Shown: one piece after another, positions 1-5,176 of the stretch
How positions within the stretch are numbered: the first letter of the stretch is position 1
Layout of the letters: every line of letters begins with the position of its first letter
Origin: Actinomycetes bacterium
GTDB taxonomy: Bacteria > Actinomycetota > Actinomycetes > Mycobacteriales > Mycobacteriaceae
Length of the DNA stretch: 6,189 bases
Assembly (NCBI GenBank): GCA_023388385.1
Contig: JAEWGK010000073.1
Span: 1 to 6,189 of the forward strand
Reading direction: 5' to 3'
Notes under the pieces: model-generated
Told to the model about the DNA's origin: nothing
What the model saw: only the letters and a program-made list of their open reading frames with translations
Databases searched by the model: none
Made by a program: the position numbers and the translations under genes

Positions 1-569
1 GCCGGCTGCACGCCGACCCGGACGCCGGCGCCCTGCCGTCCGCGGCCCTGGCGGCGCTGGGGGAGCGGTTCATCGCCCTGACGAAGATGCCGGTGCCGGA
101 GGAGGGGCCGGACGGCGACAGCGCCTCTGCCCCGGACGGTTCCGGCGGCGGCGCGTCCGGCGCGGCGTCGAGCCCCGCGGCGCCGCCGCTCAACACGACC
201 ATCGGCGCCGTCGTCGTCGACGCGCCGGTGACGCCGGCGCAGGCGAAGCGCGTCGCGATGGCCGCGCACGACGGCCTCGCCCGCGCGATCCGCCCGGCGC
301 ATCTGCCGATGGACGGCGACACGATCTTCTGCCTGGGCCTGTCGTCGGACTCCTCCGGCATCGCCCCCGAGCAGCTGGCGCTGCTGTGCGCCGATGCGGC
401 GGAGTCCGCCGCTGCCGCGGTCGCCGACGCGGTGCGCTCGGCGACGTCGCTCGGCGGCGTCCCGGCGTGGTCCGATCTCGCGGAGGCGGCCCCGGCCGCG
501 GGCCCCGCGGGGCCTCCGGCCGAGACTCCGGCGCAGTCCCCGGCCGCGGGCGGGGAGGTGATCCGATGA
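1..569 (+). CDS. P1-family (DmpA/NylC-like, S58) peptidase, C-terminal part; 5' end outside window
   Basis: This is the 3' portion of a gene that enters from the left. The frame is open from position 3 through the ATG at 87, so that ATG is internal. The visible 188 residues carry the [17 protein letters not shown] segment, with Asn at 192-194 and Thr at 195-197, followed by [11 protein letters not shown] and DGDTIF. Together these are typical of the small subunit of P1-family N-terminal-nucleophile hydrolases. In the relative NylC, self-cleavage occurs between Asn and Thr and the freed Thr is the nucleophile; I infer the same here. Just before this site lies a Gly/Ala/Ser/Pro/Asp-rich low-complexity linker (about 105-191), and the C terminus is an Ala/Pro-rich tail. 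The gene corresponds to M. tuberculosis Rv1333 by family. Its natural substrate is unknown. Its stop overlaps the murI start (ATGA), implying translational coupling. Confidence 0.85.
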   Translation, partial: RLHADPDAGALPSAALAALGERFIALTKMPVPEEGPDGDSASAPDGSGGGASGAASSPAAPPLNTTIGAVVVDAPVTPAQAKRVAMAAHDGLARAIRPAHLPMDGDTIFCLGLSSDSSGIAPEQLALLCADAAESAAAAVADAVRSATSLGGVPAWSDLAEAAPAAGPAGPPAETPAQSPAAGGEVIR

Positions 570-1405
570 GCGCCGCGATGCTCCCGGTCGAGCCGGCCGG
601 CGACCGCTCGGCCCCGATCGGGGCCTTCGACTCCGGCGTGGGCGGGCTGACGGTGGCGCGAGCCATCGTCGAAAAGCTCCCGCATGAATCGATGATCTAC
701 GTCGGCGACACCGCCAACGGCCCGTACGGCCCGCGCTCCATCGCGGACGTGCGGCGGCTGGCGGAGGCCATCGCCGACGACCTGGTCTCCCGCGGCTGCA
801 AGATGATCGTCATCGCGTGCAACACCGCCACCGCCGCGTTCCTGCGCGACGCCCGCGAGCGCTATCCGGTGCCCGTCGTCCAGGTCATCCTCCCGGCCGT
901 GCGCCGGGCGGTGGCGTCGACGCGCAATGGGAGGGTCGGGGTCATCGGCACGGAGGGCACCATCCGATCCGGCGCCTACCAGGACATGTTCGAGGCGGTG
1001 CCGGGCGTGGAGGTCCACGCGGCGGCGTGCCCGCAGTTCGCGCCGTTCGTCGAGCGCGGCATCACCTCCGGCCGGCAGATCCTGGGGCTCGCCGAGGGCT
1101 ACCTGGCGCCGCTGCAGGAGGCGGGCGTCGACACGCTCGTGCTCGGCTGCACCCACTACCCGCTGCTGTCGGGCGTCATCCAGTTGGCGATGGGCCCGGA
1201 CGTCACCCTCATCAACTCCGCGGAGGAGACGGCGAAGGACGTCTACCGTGTCCTGGCGGAGACCGACATGCTCGCCGATCCGGAGACGTGCCCGCCGCCG
1301 ACGCGGGTGTTCGAGGCCACTGGCGATCCGGAGCCGTTCGCGCGGCTCGCGGAGCGCTTCCTCGGCCCTTCCGTGACGGAGGTCACGCGCGGAATGGGCA
1401 TGTGA
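566..1405 (+). CDS. murI: Glutamate racemase MurI
   Basis: A 279-residue cytoplasmic enzyme that interconverts L- and D-glutamate without a cofactor, supplying D-Glu for peptidoglycan. All hallmark motifs are visible. [10 protein letters not shown] (residues 21-30) contains the acidic residue D22, and GDTANGPYG lies at 47-55. CNTATA carries the first catalytic Cys (C85), [11 protein letters not shown] lies at 128-138, and GCTHYPLL carries the second catalytic Cys (C195) and its His (H197). Length is normal for the family. The ATG at 566 is chosen because GGGAGG (553-558) sits 7 nt upstream and because the residues upstream in the same frame are arginine/glycine-rich shadow sequence of the peptidase gene. 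The start overlaps the peptidase stop by 4 bp, so the two are likely co-transcribed. A GC-rich hairpin follows the stop. Confidence 0.97.
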   Translation: MSAAMLPVEPAGDRSAPIGAFDSGVGGLTVARAIVEKLPHESMIYVGDTANGPYGPRSIADVRRLAEAIADDLVSRGCKMIVIACNTATAAFLRDARERYPVPVVQVILPAVRRAVASTRNGRVGVIGTEGTIRSGAYQDMFEAVPGVEVHAAACPQFAPFVERGITSGRQILGLAEGYLAPLQEAGVDTLVLGCTHYPLLSGVIQLAMGPDVTLINSAEETAKDVYRVLAETDMLADPETCPPPTRVFEATGDPEPFARLAERFLGPSVTEVTRGMGM

Positions 1406-1408
1406 TCC

Positions 1409-1423
1409 CCCGCCCGGGGCGGG
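1409..1423 (+). terminator. GC hairpin just after murI, possible weak terminator
   Basis: CCCGCC (1409-1414) and GGCGGG (1418-1423) form a perfect 6-bp stem around CGG, starting 4 nt after the murI stop. No U-run follows, so any termination would be of the U-tract-poor kind common in high-GC actinobacteria. Such short GC stems are also frequent by chance at this composition. Confidence 0.35.
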
Positions 1424-1441
1424 CCAACGGAAACGCTCGCC

Positions 1442-1457
1442 CGTGCCGCGTGGCACG
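1442..1457 (+). promoter_or_regulatory. Inverted repeat ending 8 nt before the MBL gene start, over a possible -10
   Basis: CGTGCC (1442-1447), GCGT loop, GGCACG (1452-1457) form a perfect 6-bp inverted repeat. It overlaps a weak -10-like hexamer CACGAT (1454-1459) that lies 6 nt before the ATG at 1466, the spacing expected for a leaderless transcript. The repeat could be an operator or a 5'-end hairpin. No convincing -35 is visible. Confidence 0.3.
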
Positions 1458-1465
1458 ATGGGGGC

Positions 1466-2224
1466 ATGCGCGTGACCGTCTTGGGATGTTCGGGGAGCCT
1501 CGTGGGCAGGGGGGAGCCCGCGTCCGGGTACCTCGTCGAGCACGGCGGCGGCCGTTTCGTCGTCGACATGGGCACGGGCGTCCTGGGAGCGCTGCAGGAG
1601 CACGCGGACCCCTCCGACGTCGACATCGTGCTCACCCACCTGCACGGCGACCACTGCCTGGACCTGCAGGGGCTCATCATCTGGCGGCGCTTCCACCCCG
1701 TCACCCCCGCGGAGGGCCGCGCCCTGCTGTATGGGCCGGAGGACACGGCTGGGCGCATCGGCCGCATCTCCGCGGACTCGCCGGACGGCATGGACGACAT
1801 CTCCGACACCTTCGACGTCCGCCGCGTCCGCGACGGCGAGGCGTTCACGCTGCACGGCGTCGAGATGCTGCCCGCGTCGATGGTCCACCCCGTCGAGGCC
1901 TACGGCTACCGCATGAGCGCCGGCGGCTTCACCGTCGCCTACACCGGCGACACCGCCTGGCACGACGGGCTGGTCCCGTTCGCCGCCGGCGCCGACGTCC
2001 TGTTCTGCGAGGCCACCTGGTGCGGCACCCCCGAGGGGCGCCCGGAGGGCATGCACATGTCCGGCGCGGAAGCCGGCCGCCTGGCCCGCGAGGCCGGCGT
2101 CGGCGTCCTGGCGCTGGTGCACATCCCGCCCTACGGGGACCCGGACGGTTGCCTCGCCGCCGCCCGTGCGGAGTTCGGCGGGGAGATCGTCCTCGCGCAC
2201 TCCGGCATGGCGGTCGGGGACTGA
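1466..2224 (+). CDS. Metallo-beta-lactamase-fold cyclic nucleotide phosphodiesterase (Rv1339-like)
   Basis: A 252-residue cytoplasmic MBL-fold hydrolase. The metal ligands are visible: HLHGDH at residues 58-63 (H58, H60, D62, H63), then H141 in [12 protein letters not shown]162 in YTGDT and H219 in LVHIPPY, so it should be an active dinuclear metalloenzyme. The N terminus [11 protein letters not shown] with the short [12 protein letters not shown] stretch, and the D34-x-G-x-G motif (DMGTG), fit the RNase Z-like branch. Gene order and sequence resemble M. tuberculosis Rv1339, reported as an atypical phosphodiesterase that lowers cAMP; the cAMP role here is inferred by homology. The ATG at 1466 begins the beta strand expected at the family N terminus. 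Upstream GGGGG (1460-1464) is too close for a good Shine-Dalgarno site, so leaderless translation is possible. It sits 60 bp after murI and 55 bp before rph in the same direction. Confidence 0.88.
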   Translation: MRVTVLGCSGSLVGRGEPASGYLVEHGGGRFVVDMGTGVLGALQEHADPSDVDIVLTHLHGDHCLDLQGLIIWRRFHPVTPAEGRALLYGPEDTAGRIGRISADSPDGMDDISDTFDVRRVRDGEAFTLHGVEMLPASMVHPVEAYGYRMSAGGFTVAYTGDTAWHDGLVPFAAGADVLFCEATWCGTPEGRPEGMHMSGAEAGRLAREAGVGVLALVHIPPYGDPDGCLAAARAEFGGEIVLAHSGMAVGD

Positions 2225-2244
2225 CGGTGCGCGGGTGCGCGCCG

Positions 2245-2272
2245 CGGCCGATGACGGCCGGACCGGTACCGT
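2245..2272 (+). promoter_or_regulatory. Hairpin and possible leaderless-type -10 upstream of rph
   Basis: In the 55-bp gap after the MBL gene, CGGCCG (2245-2250) and CGGCCG (2255-2260) form a 6-bp stem around ATGA. Next comes TACCGT (2267-2272), fitting the actinobacterial TANNNT -10 pattern. It lies exactly 7 nt before the rph ATG at 2280, where transcription would start at or next to the start codon. No -35 is apparent, as is common for such promoters. The alternative is simple read-through from the MBL gene. Confidence 0.4.
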
Positions 2273-2279
2273 GGGGGCC

Positions 2280-3059
2280 ATGAGCGACACCACCGAAACC
2301 TTCGTCCGCACCGACGGCCGCGCCGCCGACGAGATGCGCCCCGTCACCATTACCCGGGGCTTCACCGACAACCCCGCCGGCTCCGTGCTCGTGACCTTCG
2401 GCAACACCCGCGTCATGTGCACCGCCTCCGTCGAGCAGTCCGTGCCGCGCTTCAAGCGCGACTCCGGTGAGGGCTGGCTGACCGCCGAGTACGCCATGCT
2501 CCCGGCCGCGACGCACGACCGCATGCCGCGCGAGTCGACCAAGGGCAAGGTCAAGGGCCGCACCCAGGAGATCTCCCGCCTCATCGGCCGCTCCCTGCGC
2601 GCCGCGGTGGACCTGTCCCAGCTGGGCGAGAACACCATCACCATCGACTGCGACGTCCTGCAGGCCGACGGCGGCACCCGCACCGCCTCCATCACCGGCG
2701 CCTACGTGGCGCTCGCCGACGCCCTGACGTACCTGCACGCCGCCGGCGCAGTGCCGGGTGCCCCGCTGCAGCCGCCGGTGGCCGCGGTGTCCGTCGGCAT
2801 CGTCGACGGTTGCGTGCTGCTGGACCTGCCGTACGAGGAGGACTCGCGGGCGGAGGTCGACCTCAACGTCGTCATGAACGCCGCCGGCGACTTCGTGGAG
2901 ATCCAGGGCACCGGCGAGGCCGGCGTCTTCGGCCGCTCCGAGCTCGACGCGATGCTCGACGTGGCGACGAAGGGCCTGCGGGAGCTCATCCGCGCCCAGC
3001 AGGAGGCGCTGCGGGCCCCGTACCCGGGCGTCCTGCCGGACCCGACGGCGCGGACCTAG
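2280..3059 (+). CDS. rph: Ribonuclease PH
   Basis: A 259-residue phosphate-dependent 3'-5' exoribonuclease that trims tRNA precursors and other RNA 3' ends, acting as a hexameric ring in the cytoplasm. The family signatures are complete. They are [15 protein letters not shown] (65-79), [21 protein letters not shown] (84-108), [19 protein letters not shown] (123-141) and [19 protein letters not shown] (182-200). In the last motif D182, D188 and D194 include the expected metal/catalytic aspartates. Length is normal. The ATG at 2280 gives [22 protein letters not shown], matching the usual family N terminus; codons upstream in this frame are shadow of the MBL gene. A possible leaderless promoter lies just before it. 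rdgB follows after 15 bp, a very common actinobacterial pairing, so the two are almost certainly one operon. Confidence 0.97.
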   Translation: MSDTTETFVRTDGRAADEMRPVTITRGFTDNPAGSVLVTFGNTRVMCTASVEQSVPRFKRDSGEGWLTAEYAMLPAATHDRMPRESTKGKVKGRTQEISRLIGRSLRAAVDLSQLGENTITIDCDVLQADGGTRTASITGAYVALADALTYLHAAGAVPGAPLQPPVAAVSVGIVDGCVLLDLPYEEDSRAEVDLNVVMNAAGDFVEIQGTGEAGVFGRSELDAMLDVATKGLRELIRAQQEALRAPYPGVLPDPTART

Positions 3060-3074
3060 GGGAGGGCACGGACG

Positions 3075-3794
3075 ATGAGGATCCTCGTCGCCAGCCGGAA
3101 CCCGAAAAAGCTCCGCGAGCTGCACCGCCTGCTCGAGGCCGCCGACGTCACGGGCGTGGAGCTGCTGTCCATCGCCGACGTCGGCGACTACCCGGAGAAC
3201 CCGGAGGACGGCCGCACCTTCGAGGACAACGCGTACATCAAGGCCCGTGATGGCGCCCTCGCCACCGGCCTGCCGTGCCTGGCGGACGACTCGGGGCTGG
3301 CCGTCGACGAGCTCAACGGCATGCCCGGCGTCCTGTCGGCCCGCTGGGCCGGCGGCCACGGCGACGACGAGGCGAATTGGCGCCTGCTGCTGGCCCAGAT
3401 GGGCGACGTGCCGGAGCGCCGCCGCGGCGCGGCGTTCGTCTCCACGGTCGTGCTGGTCGTGCCGGGCGAGGGCGGGGACGGGGCCGGTGCCGGCGCCGCG
3501 GGCGAGGGCACCGCGGGTGCGGTGGAGGACGGCGTCGCGGAGGTCCACACCTGCCGAGGCGAGTGGCGTGGCCGCGTCATCGGCGAGCCCCGGGGCGCCA
3601 ATGGCTTCGGCTACGACCCGGTGTTCGTCCCGAACGAGGAGGACTCGCGCGTCGCCGTCGGCCGGGACCTGGACCGTCACCCGGAGGCCCGCACGGCCGC
3701 CGAACTCGACCCGTCGGAGAAGGACTCCGTCAGCCACCGCGCCCGGGCGCTGCGCCAGATCGTGCCGCTCATCGCCCGCATGGCGGAGGCGTAG
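3075..3794 (+). CDS. rdgB: RdgB/HAM1 non-canonical purine NTP pyrophosphatase
   Basis: A 239-residue enzyme that hydrolyses dITP, ITP and XTP to the monophosphate plus pyrophosphate, cleaning the nucleotide pool. Visible motifs are SRNPKKLRE (7-15) at the N terminus, FEDNAYIKA (49-57), ADDSGLAVDELNGMPGVLSARWAG (70-93, catalytic aspartate in the D71-D72 pair), ANGFGYDPVF (175-184) and SHRARAL (220-226). The start is the ATG at 3075, with GGGGAGGG (3059-3066) 8 nt upstream. The protein is longer than the roughly 200 residues usual for the family. The extra length lies in a Gly/Ala/Glu low-complexity stretch at about 131-153 and a second insertion at about 190-206 after the FVPNEE segment. Core motifs are intact on both sides, so the enzyme should be active. 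It is co-transcribed with rph and converges on the DUF3817 gene with 13 bp between stops. Confidence 0.95.
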   Translation: MRILVASRNPKKLRELHRLLEAADVTGVELLSIADVGDYPENPEDGRTFEDNAYIKARDGALATGLPCLADDSGLAVDELNGMPGVLSARWAGGHGDDEANWRLLLAQMGDVPERRRGAAFVSTVVLVVPGEGGDGAGAGAAGEGTAGAVEDGVAEVHTCRGEWRGRVIGEPRGANGFGYDPVFVPNEEDSRVAVGRDLDRHPEARTAAELDPSEKDSVSHRARALRQIVPLIARMAEA

Positions 3795-3811
3795 CGCCTC
3801 TCGGCGCCTAC
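3786..3811. terminator. Bidirectional hairpin region between convergent rdgB and DUF3817 genes
   Basis: Two alternative stems occupy the convergence point. GAGGCG (3786-3791) pairs perfectly with CGCCTC (3795-3800), and the loop is exactly the rdgB stop codon TAG. Alternatively GTAGCGCC (3791-3798) pairs with GGCGCCTAC (3803-3811) with one bulged base, using both stop codons. No U-tract is present in either direction. With only 13 bp between stops, this is the only place for an intergenic terminator. Confidence 0.45.
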
Positions 3812-4191
3812 AGCGCGAATTTCGCCTCGACCTCGCGGCGGCGGGCGGCCTCCACGAAGAACGACAGGAACGGCACGACGCCGCCGAGGGCGGTGACGAT
3901 CCACTTCGACGGCGCCCACCGGGCCTTCGTGCCCAGGTTCACGACGGCGATGAGGAACGCCATGTAGCAGTAGCCGTGCACGACGGCGACCCAGGTGAAC
4001 CACGAGGGCTTGTCCTGGCCGTCGGCGAACGAGTGGCCCATGAAGCCGTAGACGGCGATCATCACGCCGGCGAGGCAGAGCAGCATCACGCCGGTGATGT
4101 AGGCGGTGGCGGAGAAGAACCGAAGGGCGGTGCGCACCCGGCGCTGGCGCTGGGGGTTCGGCGTCATCGGGGCCTGGTTTTCGGCGGTCAC
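3808..4191 (-). CDS. DUF3817 small integral membrane protein (Rv1342c-like)
   Basis: A 127-residue membrane protein with three predicted helices at about residues 25-48 (ATAYITGVMLLCLAGVMIAVYG), 66-86 (VAVVHGYCYMAFLIAVVNLG) and 97-113 (WIVTALGGVVPFLSFFVEA). The hydrophilic N terminus is basic and the tail is charged (RRREVEAKFAL). The VHGYCYM and GGVVPFLSFFVEA segments are characteristic of DUF3817. Molecular function is unknown. The start is the GTG at 4191-4189. GGAGG (reverse complement of 4196-4200) sits 4 nt upstream, and this GTG overlaps the stop of the LprD-like gene as GTGA, indicating coupled translation. A second in-frame Met at residue 9 is a less likely start. The frame is open far upstream on this strand (to 5049), but only the part from 4191 has protein-like character. 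Confidence 0.85.
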   Translation of the reverse strand: MTAENQAPMTPNPQRQRRVRTALRFFSATAYITGVMLLCLAGVMIAVYGFMGHSFADGQDKPSWFTWVAVVHGYCYMAFLIAVVNLGTKARWAPSKWIVTALGGVVPFLSFFVEAARRREVEAKFAL

Positions 4192-4613
4192 TTGTCCTCC
4201 ATGGGGTCCTGGTGGTCGGGGGCGCGTCCCGCGGGGCGGGCGGTGCTCGGGGCGTCGGCGCCGGCGGGCGCCTGGGCGCGCTCCGGCAGGAAGCCTTCGG
4301 GGATCTCGGTCAGCTCGCCATCGTCGCGGACGGCGGCCTCGGGGTTGCCGGCGGCCCGCTCCTTCTCGTACTGCATGTACTTCCGGTACGCCCAGATGAA
4401 GAACACGCCGAATGCGGGCCACTGGAGGGCGTAGCCGAGGTTCTGGAACGAACTGGTCGTCTCCCAGCGGCTGAACTGCCAGTAGGCCAGGGCGAACGTG
4501 GCCGCGACGGCGGCGACGAGGAAGATCAACTGGACGGCGCGCACCCGCATGCTCAGGGGCGGCGCCTGCTTCTCCGACCTCTCCGGGTCGTGGGTACCGG
4601 TGGTGCTGGACAC
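4188..4613 (-). CDS. LprD-like small membrane protein (Rv1343c-like)
   Basis: A 141-residue protein with a hydrophobic helix at about residues 27-45 (AVQLIFLVAAVAATFALAYW) and a second at about 60-76 within the conserved block FQNLGYALQWPAFGVFFIWAYRKY (56-79). The tail is Pro/Ala/acidic with EIPEGFLPER. This block and its place upstream of the DUF3817 gene match M. tuberculosis Rv1343c, annotated LprD. Unlike a lipoprotein, it has no cysteine at all, so it cannot be lipidated by the usual route and is better viewed as a two-helix membrane protein. The start is taken as GTG at 4613-4611, with a TACCCT -10-like hexamer 7 nt upstream fitting a leaderless transcript; the ATG at 4550-4548 (residue 22) is an alternative. 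Function is unknown. It overlaps the next gene by 4 bp. Confidence 0.8.
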   Translation of the reverse strand: MSSTTGTHDPERSEKQAPPLSMRVRAVQLIFLVAAVAATFALAYWQFSRWETTSSFQNLGYALQWPAFGVFFIWAYRKYMQYEKERAAGNPEAAVRDDGELTEIPEGFLPERAQAPAGADAPSTARPAGRAPDHQDPMEDK

Positions 4614-4620
4614 GCACTCC

Positions 4621-4626
4621 AGGGTA
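4621..4626 (-). promoter_or_regulatory. Possible leaderless-type -10 (TACCCT) for the LprD-like/DUF3817 operon
   Basis: Read on the minus strand, TACCCT fits the TANNNT -10 pattern and ends 7 nt before the GTG at 4613. That would place transcription start at the start codon. The region between this operon and the tRNA is only 65 bp, so a promoter for the operon must be here or within the tRNA. Confidence 0.4.
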
Positions 4627-4632
4627 TCCGGT

Positions 4633-4638
4633 TATGCT
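4633..4638 (+). promoter_or_regulatory. Possible -10 (TATGCT) of the tRNA-Leu promoter
   Basis: TATGCT fits TANNNT and is one of the few A/T-rich spots between the divergent genes. It lies 40 nt before the mature tRNA 5' end. TGGACA (4607-4612) resembles TTGACA but the spacer of 20 bp is long, so the -35 is doubtful. Confidence 0.4.
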
Positions 4639-4657
4639 CGTCCCCGTCCCCGCCGCC

Positions 4658-4674
4658 CCACACCGGGCGTGTGG
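4658..4674 (+). promoter_or_regulatory. Hairpin in the 5' leader of pre-tRNA-Leu
   Basis: CCACAC (4658-4663) and GTGTGG (4669-4674) form a perfect 6-bp stem around CGGGC, ending 4 nt before the mature tRNA 5' end. It may assist RNase P processing or simply be a by-product of composition. CGGGCG at 4664-4669 could instead pair with CGCCCG in the 5' acceptor strand (4680-4685). Confidence 0.35.
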
Positions 4675-4678
4675 ATCG

Positions 4679-4760
4679 GCGCCCGTGGCGAAACTGGCAG
4701 ACGCGCAGGATTTAGGTTCCTGTACCTGAGGGTGTGGGGGTTCGAGTCCCCCCGGGCGCA
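4679..4760 (+). tRNA. tRNA-Leu (anticodon UAG)
   Basis: A complete class II tRNA of 82 nt that decodes CUA and, by wobble, other CUN leucine codons. The acceptor stem is GCGCCCG (4679-4685) with CGGGCGC (4753-4759), and the discriminator is A at 4760. The D stem is GCG/CGC (4688-4690, 4702-4704) with a loop containing GG. The anticodon stem is CAGGA/TCCTG (4706-4710, 4718-4722) around loop TTTAGGT, with anticodon TAG at 4713-4715. The long variable arm is ACC/GGT (4724-4726, 4731-4733). The T stem is GGGGG/CCCCC with loop TTCGAGT (4741-4747). The 3' CCA is not encoded and must be added after transcription. It is divergent from the LprD-like gene. Confidence 0.97.
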
Positions 4761-4761
4761 C

Positions 4762-5004
4762 ATGAGCATCTCGCGGCACCTCGACGCCTGGCTGGCCGAG
4801 CACGGCGTGCGCCCCGACGACGCCGTCGTCTCCGAGGACCCCTGCGCGATCTTCGATGGCCGCGTTCTCGACTCCGAGGGGCGGGAGATCCACGCCCCCG
4901 CGCCCGCCGGCGGCGGGGCACCCTGCGAGGATGCGGCCGTGGACGAGGAGCCGGGCATCGAGGACGCCGAGGGCATGGTCCGCCGCCTGCTGTCGGGGGA
5001 GTAG
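4762..5004 (+). CDS. Unrecognised 80-residue acidic protein starting one base after the tRNA
   Basis: I do not recognise this family. The ORF starts MSISRHLDAWLAEHGVRPDDAVV, continues with a DGRVLDSEGREIHAP segment, and ends in an acidic tail (CEDAAVDEEPGIEDAEGMVRRLLSGE). It is strongly acidic overall, has two cysteines (residues 28 and 55), and shows no membrane helix or signal peptide. Almost every third codon position is G or C, as in the neighbouring real genes, which supports coding. The ATG at 4762 begins one nucleotide after the tRNA discriminator, so no Shine-Dalgarno site is possible outside the tRNA. Translation would have to be leaderless after tRNA 3' processing, or begin downstream, for example at the in-frame GTG at 4807. 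A strong palindrome follows the stop. Function is unknown. Confidence 0.65.
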   Translation: MSISRHLDAWLAEHGVRPDDAVVSEDPCAIFDGRVLDSEGREIHAPAPAGGGAPCEDAAVDEEPGIEDAEGMVRRLLSGE

Positions 5005-5013
5005 CGGTCGCCG

Positions 5014-5033
5014 CGGCGCCGGGCCCGGCGCCG
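5014..5033 (+). terminator. Strong palindrome after the 80-residue ORF, probable terminator
   Basis: CGGCGCCGGG (5014-5023) is followed directly by its exact reverse complement (5024-5033). In RNA this gives a very stable hairpin of at least 7 bp closing a small loop, beginning 9 nt after the stop codon. The following bases GTGATGTT are not a true U-tract. Position and strength favour termination of the tRNA/ORF transcript. Confidence 0.55.
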
Positions 5034-5060
5034 TGATGTTCATCACCACGCGAACATAAT
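5033..5060 (+). promoter_or_regulatory. Operator-like palindrome with adjacent CATAAT box
   Basis: GTGATG-TT-CATCAC (5033-5046) is a perfect 14-bp palindrome whose 2-nt centre is too short for an RNA hairpin, favouring a protein-binding site. An overlapping inverted pair ATGTTC (5036-5041) and GAACAT (5052-5057) has a 10-nt spacer. CATAAT (5055-5060) matches the -10 consensus at five of six positions, but no clear -35 is seen. If used for fas, the leader would be about 270 nt. Confidence 0.4.
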
Positions 5061-5176
5061 TGTGCGGATGGGGGCACCGCCGGGGGCCTGCGGGTTCGTG
5101 GGCCGCGCCGCCCCGGAAGGTTCTGGCGATAGCGGGGGATGGGGGCCGCGGGGGGTGCGGGAGGCGTCGTCACGCG

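Noticed and set aside
386..565. Longer murI start at 386
   Set aside because: The added 60 residues are Arg/Gly-rich shadow of the peptidase gene. The ATG at 566 has a well-spaced ribosome binding site and yields the usual family length.
817..2283. 488-residue plus-strand open frame across murI and the MBL gene
   Set aside because: It runs out of frame through two well-supported genes, and the product is Arg/Gly/Pro/His-rich low-complexity sequence.
1929..3737. 602-residue minus-strand open frame opposite the MBL, rph and rdgB genes
   Set aside because: The translation is Arg/Gly/Val/Ala/His-rich with no recognisable domain, and the plus strand there encodes three clear conserved enzymes. 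High GC content removes stop codons in antisense frames.
3247..4434. 395-residue plus-strand open frame crossing the rdgB/DUF3817 boundary
   Set aside because: It overlaps rdgB in another frame and runs antisense to the two membrane protein genes; composition is that of a shadow frame.
4679..4760. tRNA-Leu as an attachment site for an integrated element
   Set aside because: No integrase, phage gene or partial duplication of the tRNA 3' end of useful length is visible. The only repeat, CCGGGCG in the leader, is 7 nt long and explained by composition.
4192..5049. Extended N terminus for the DUF3817 gene on the minus strand, giving a 413-residue protein
   Set aside because: The extension runs through the LprD-like gene, the tRNA and the 80-residue ORF with Arg/Pro-rich sequence. 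The GTG at 4191 has a good ribosome binding site and the normal family length.
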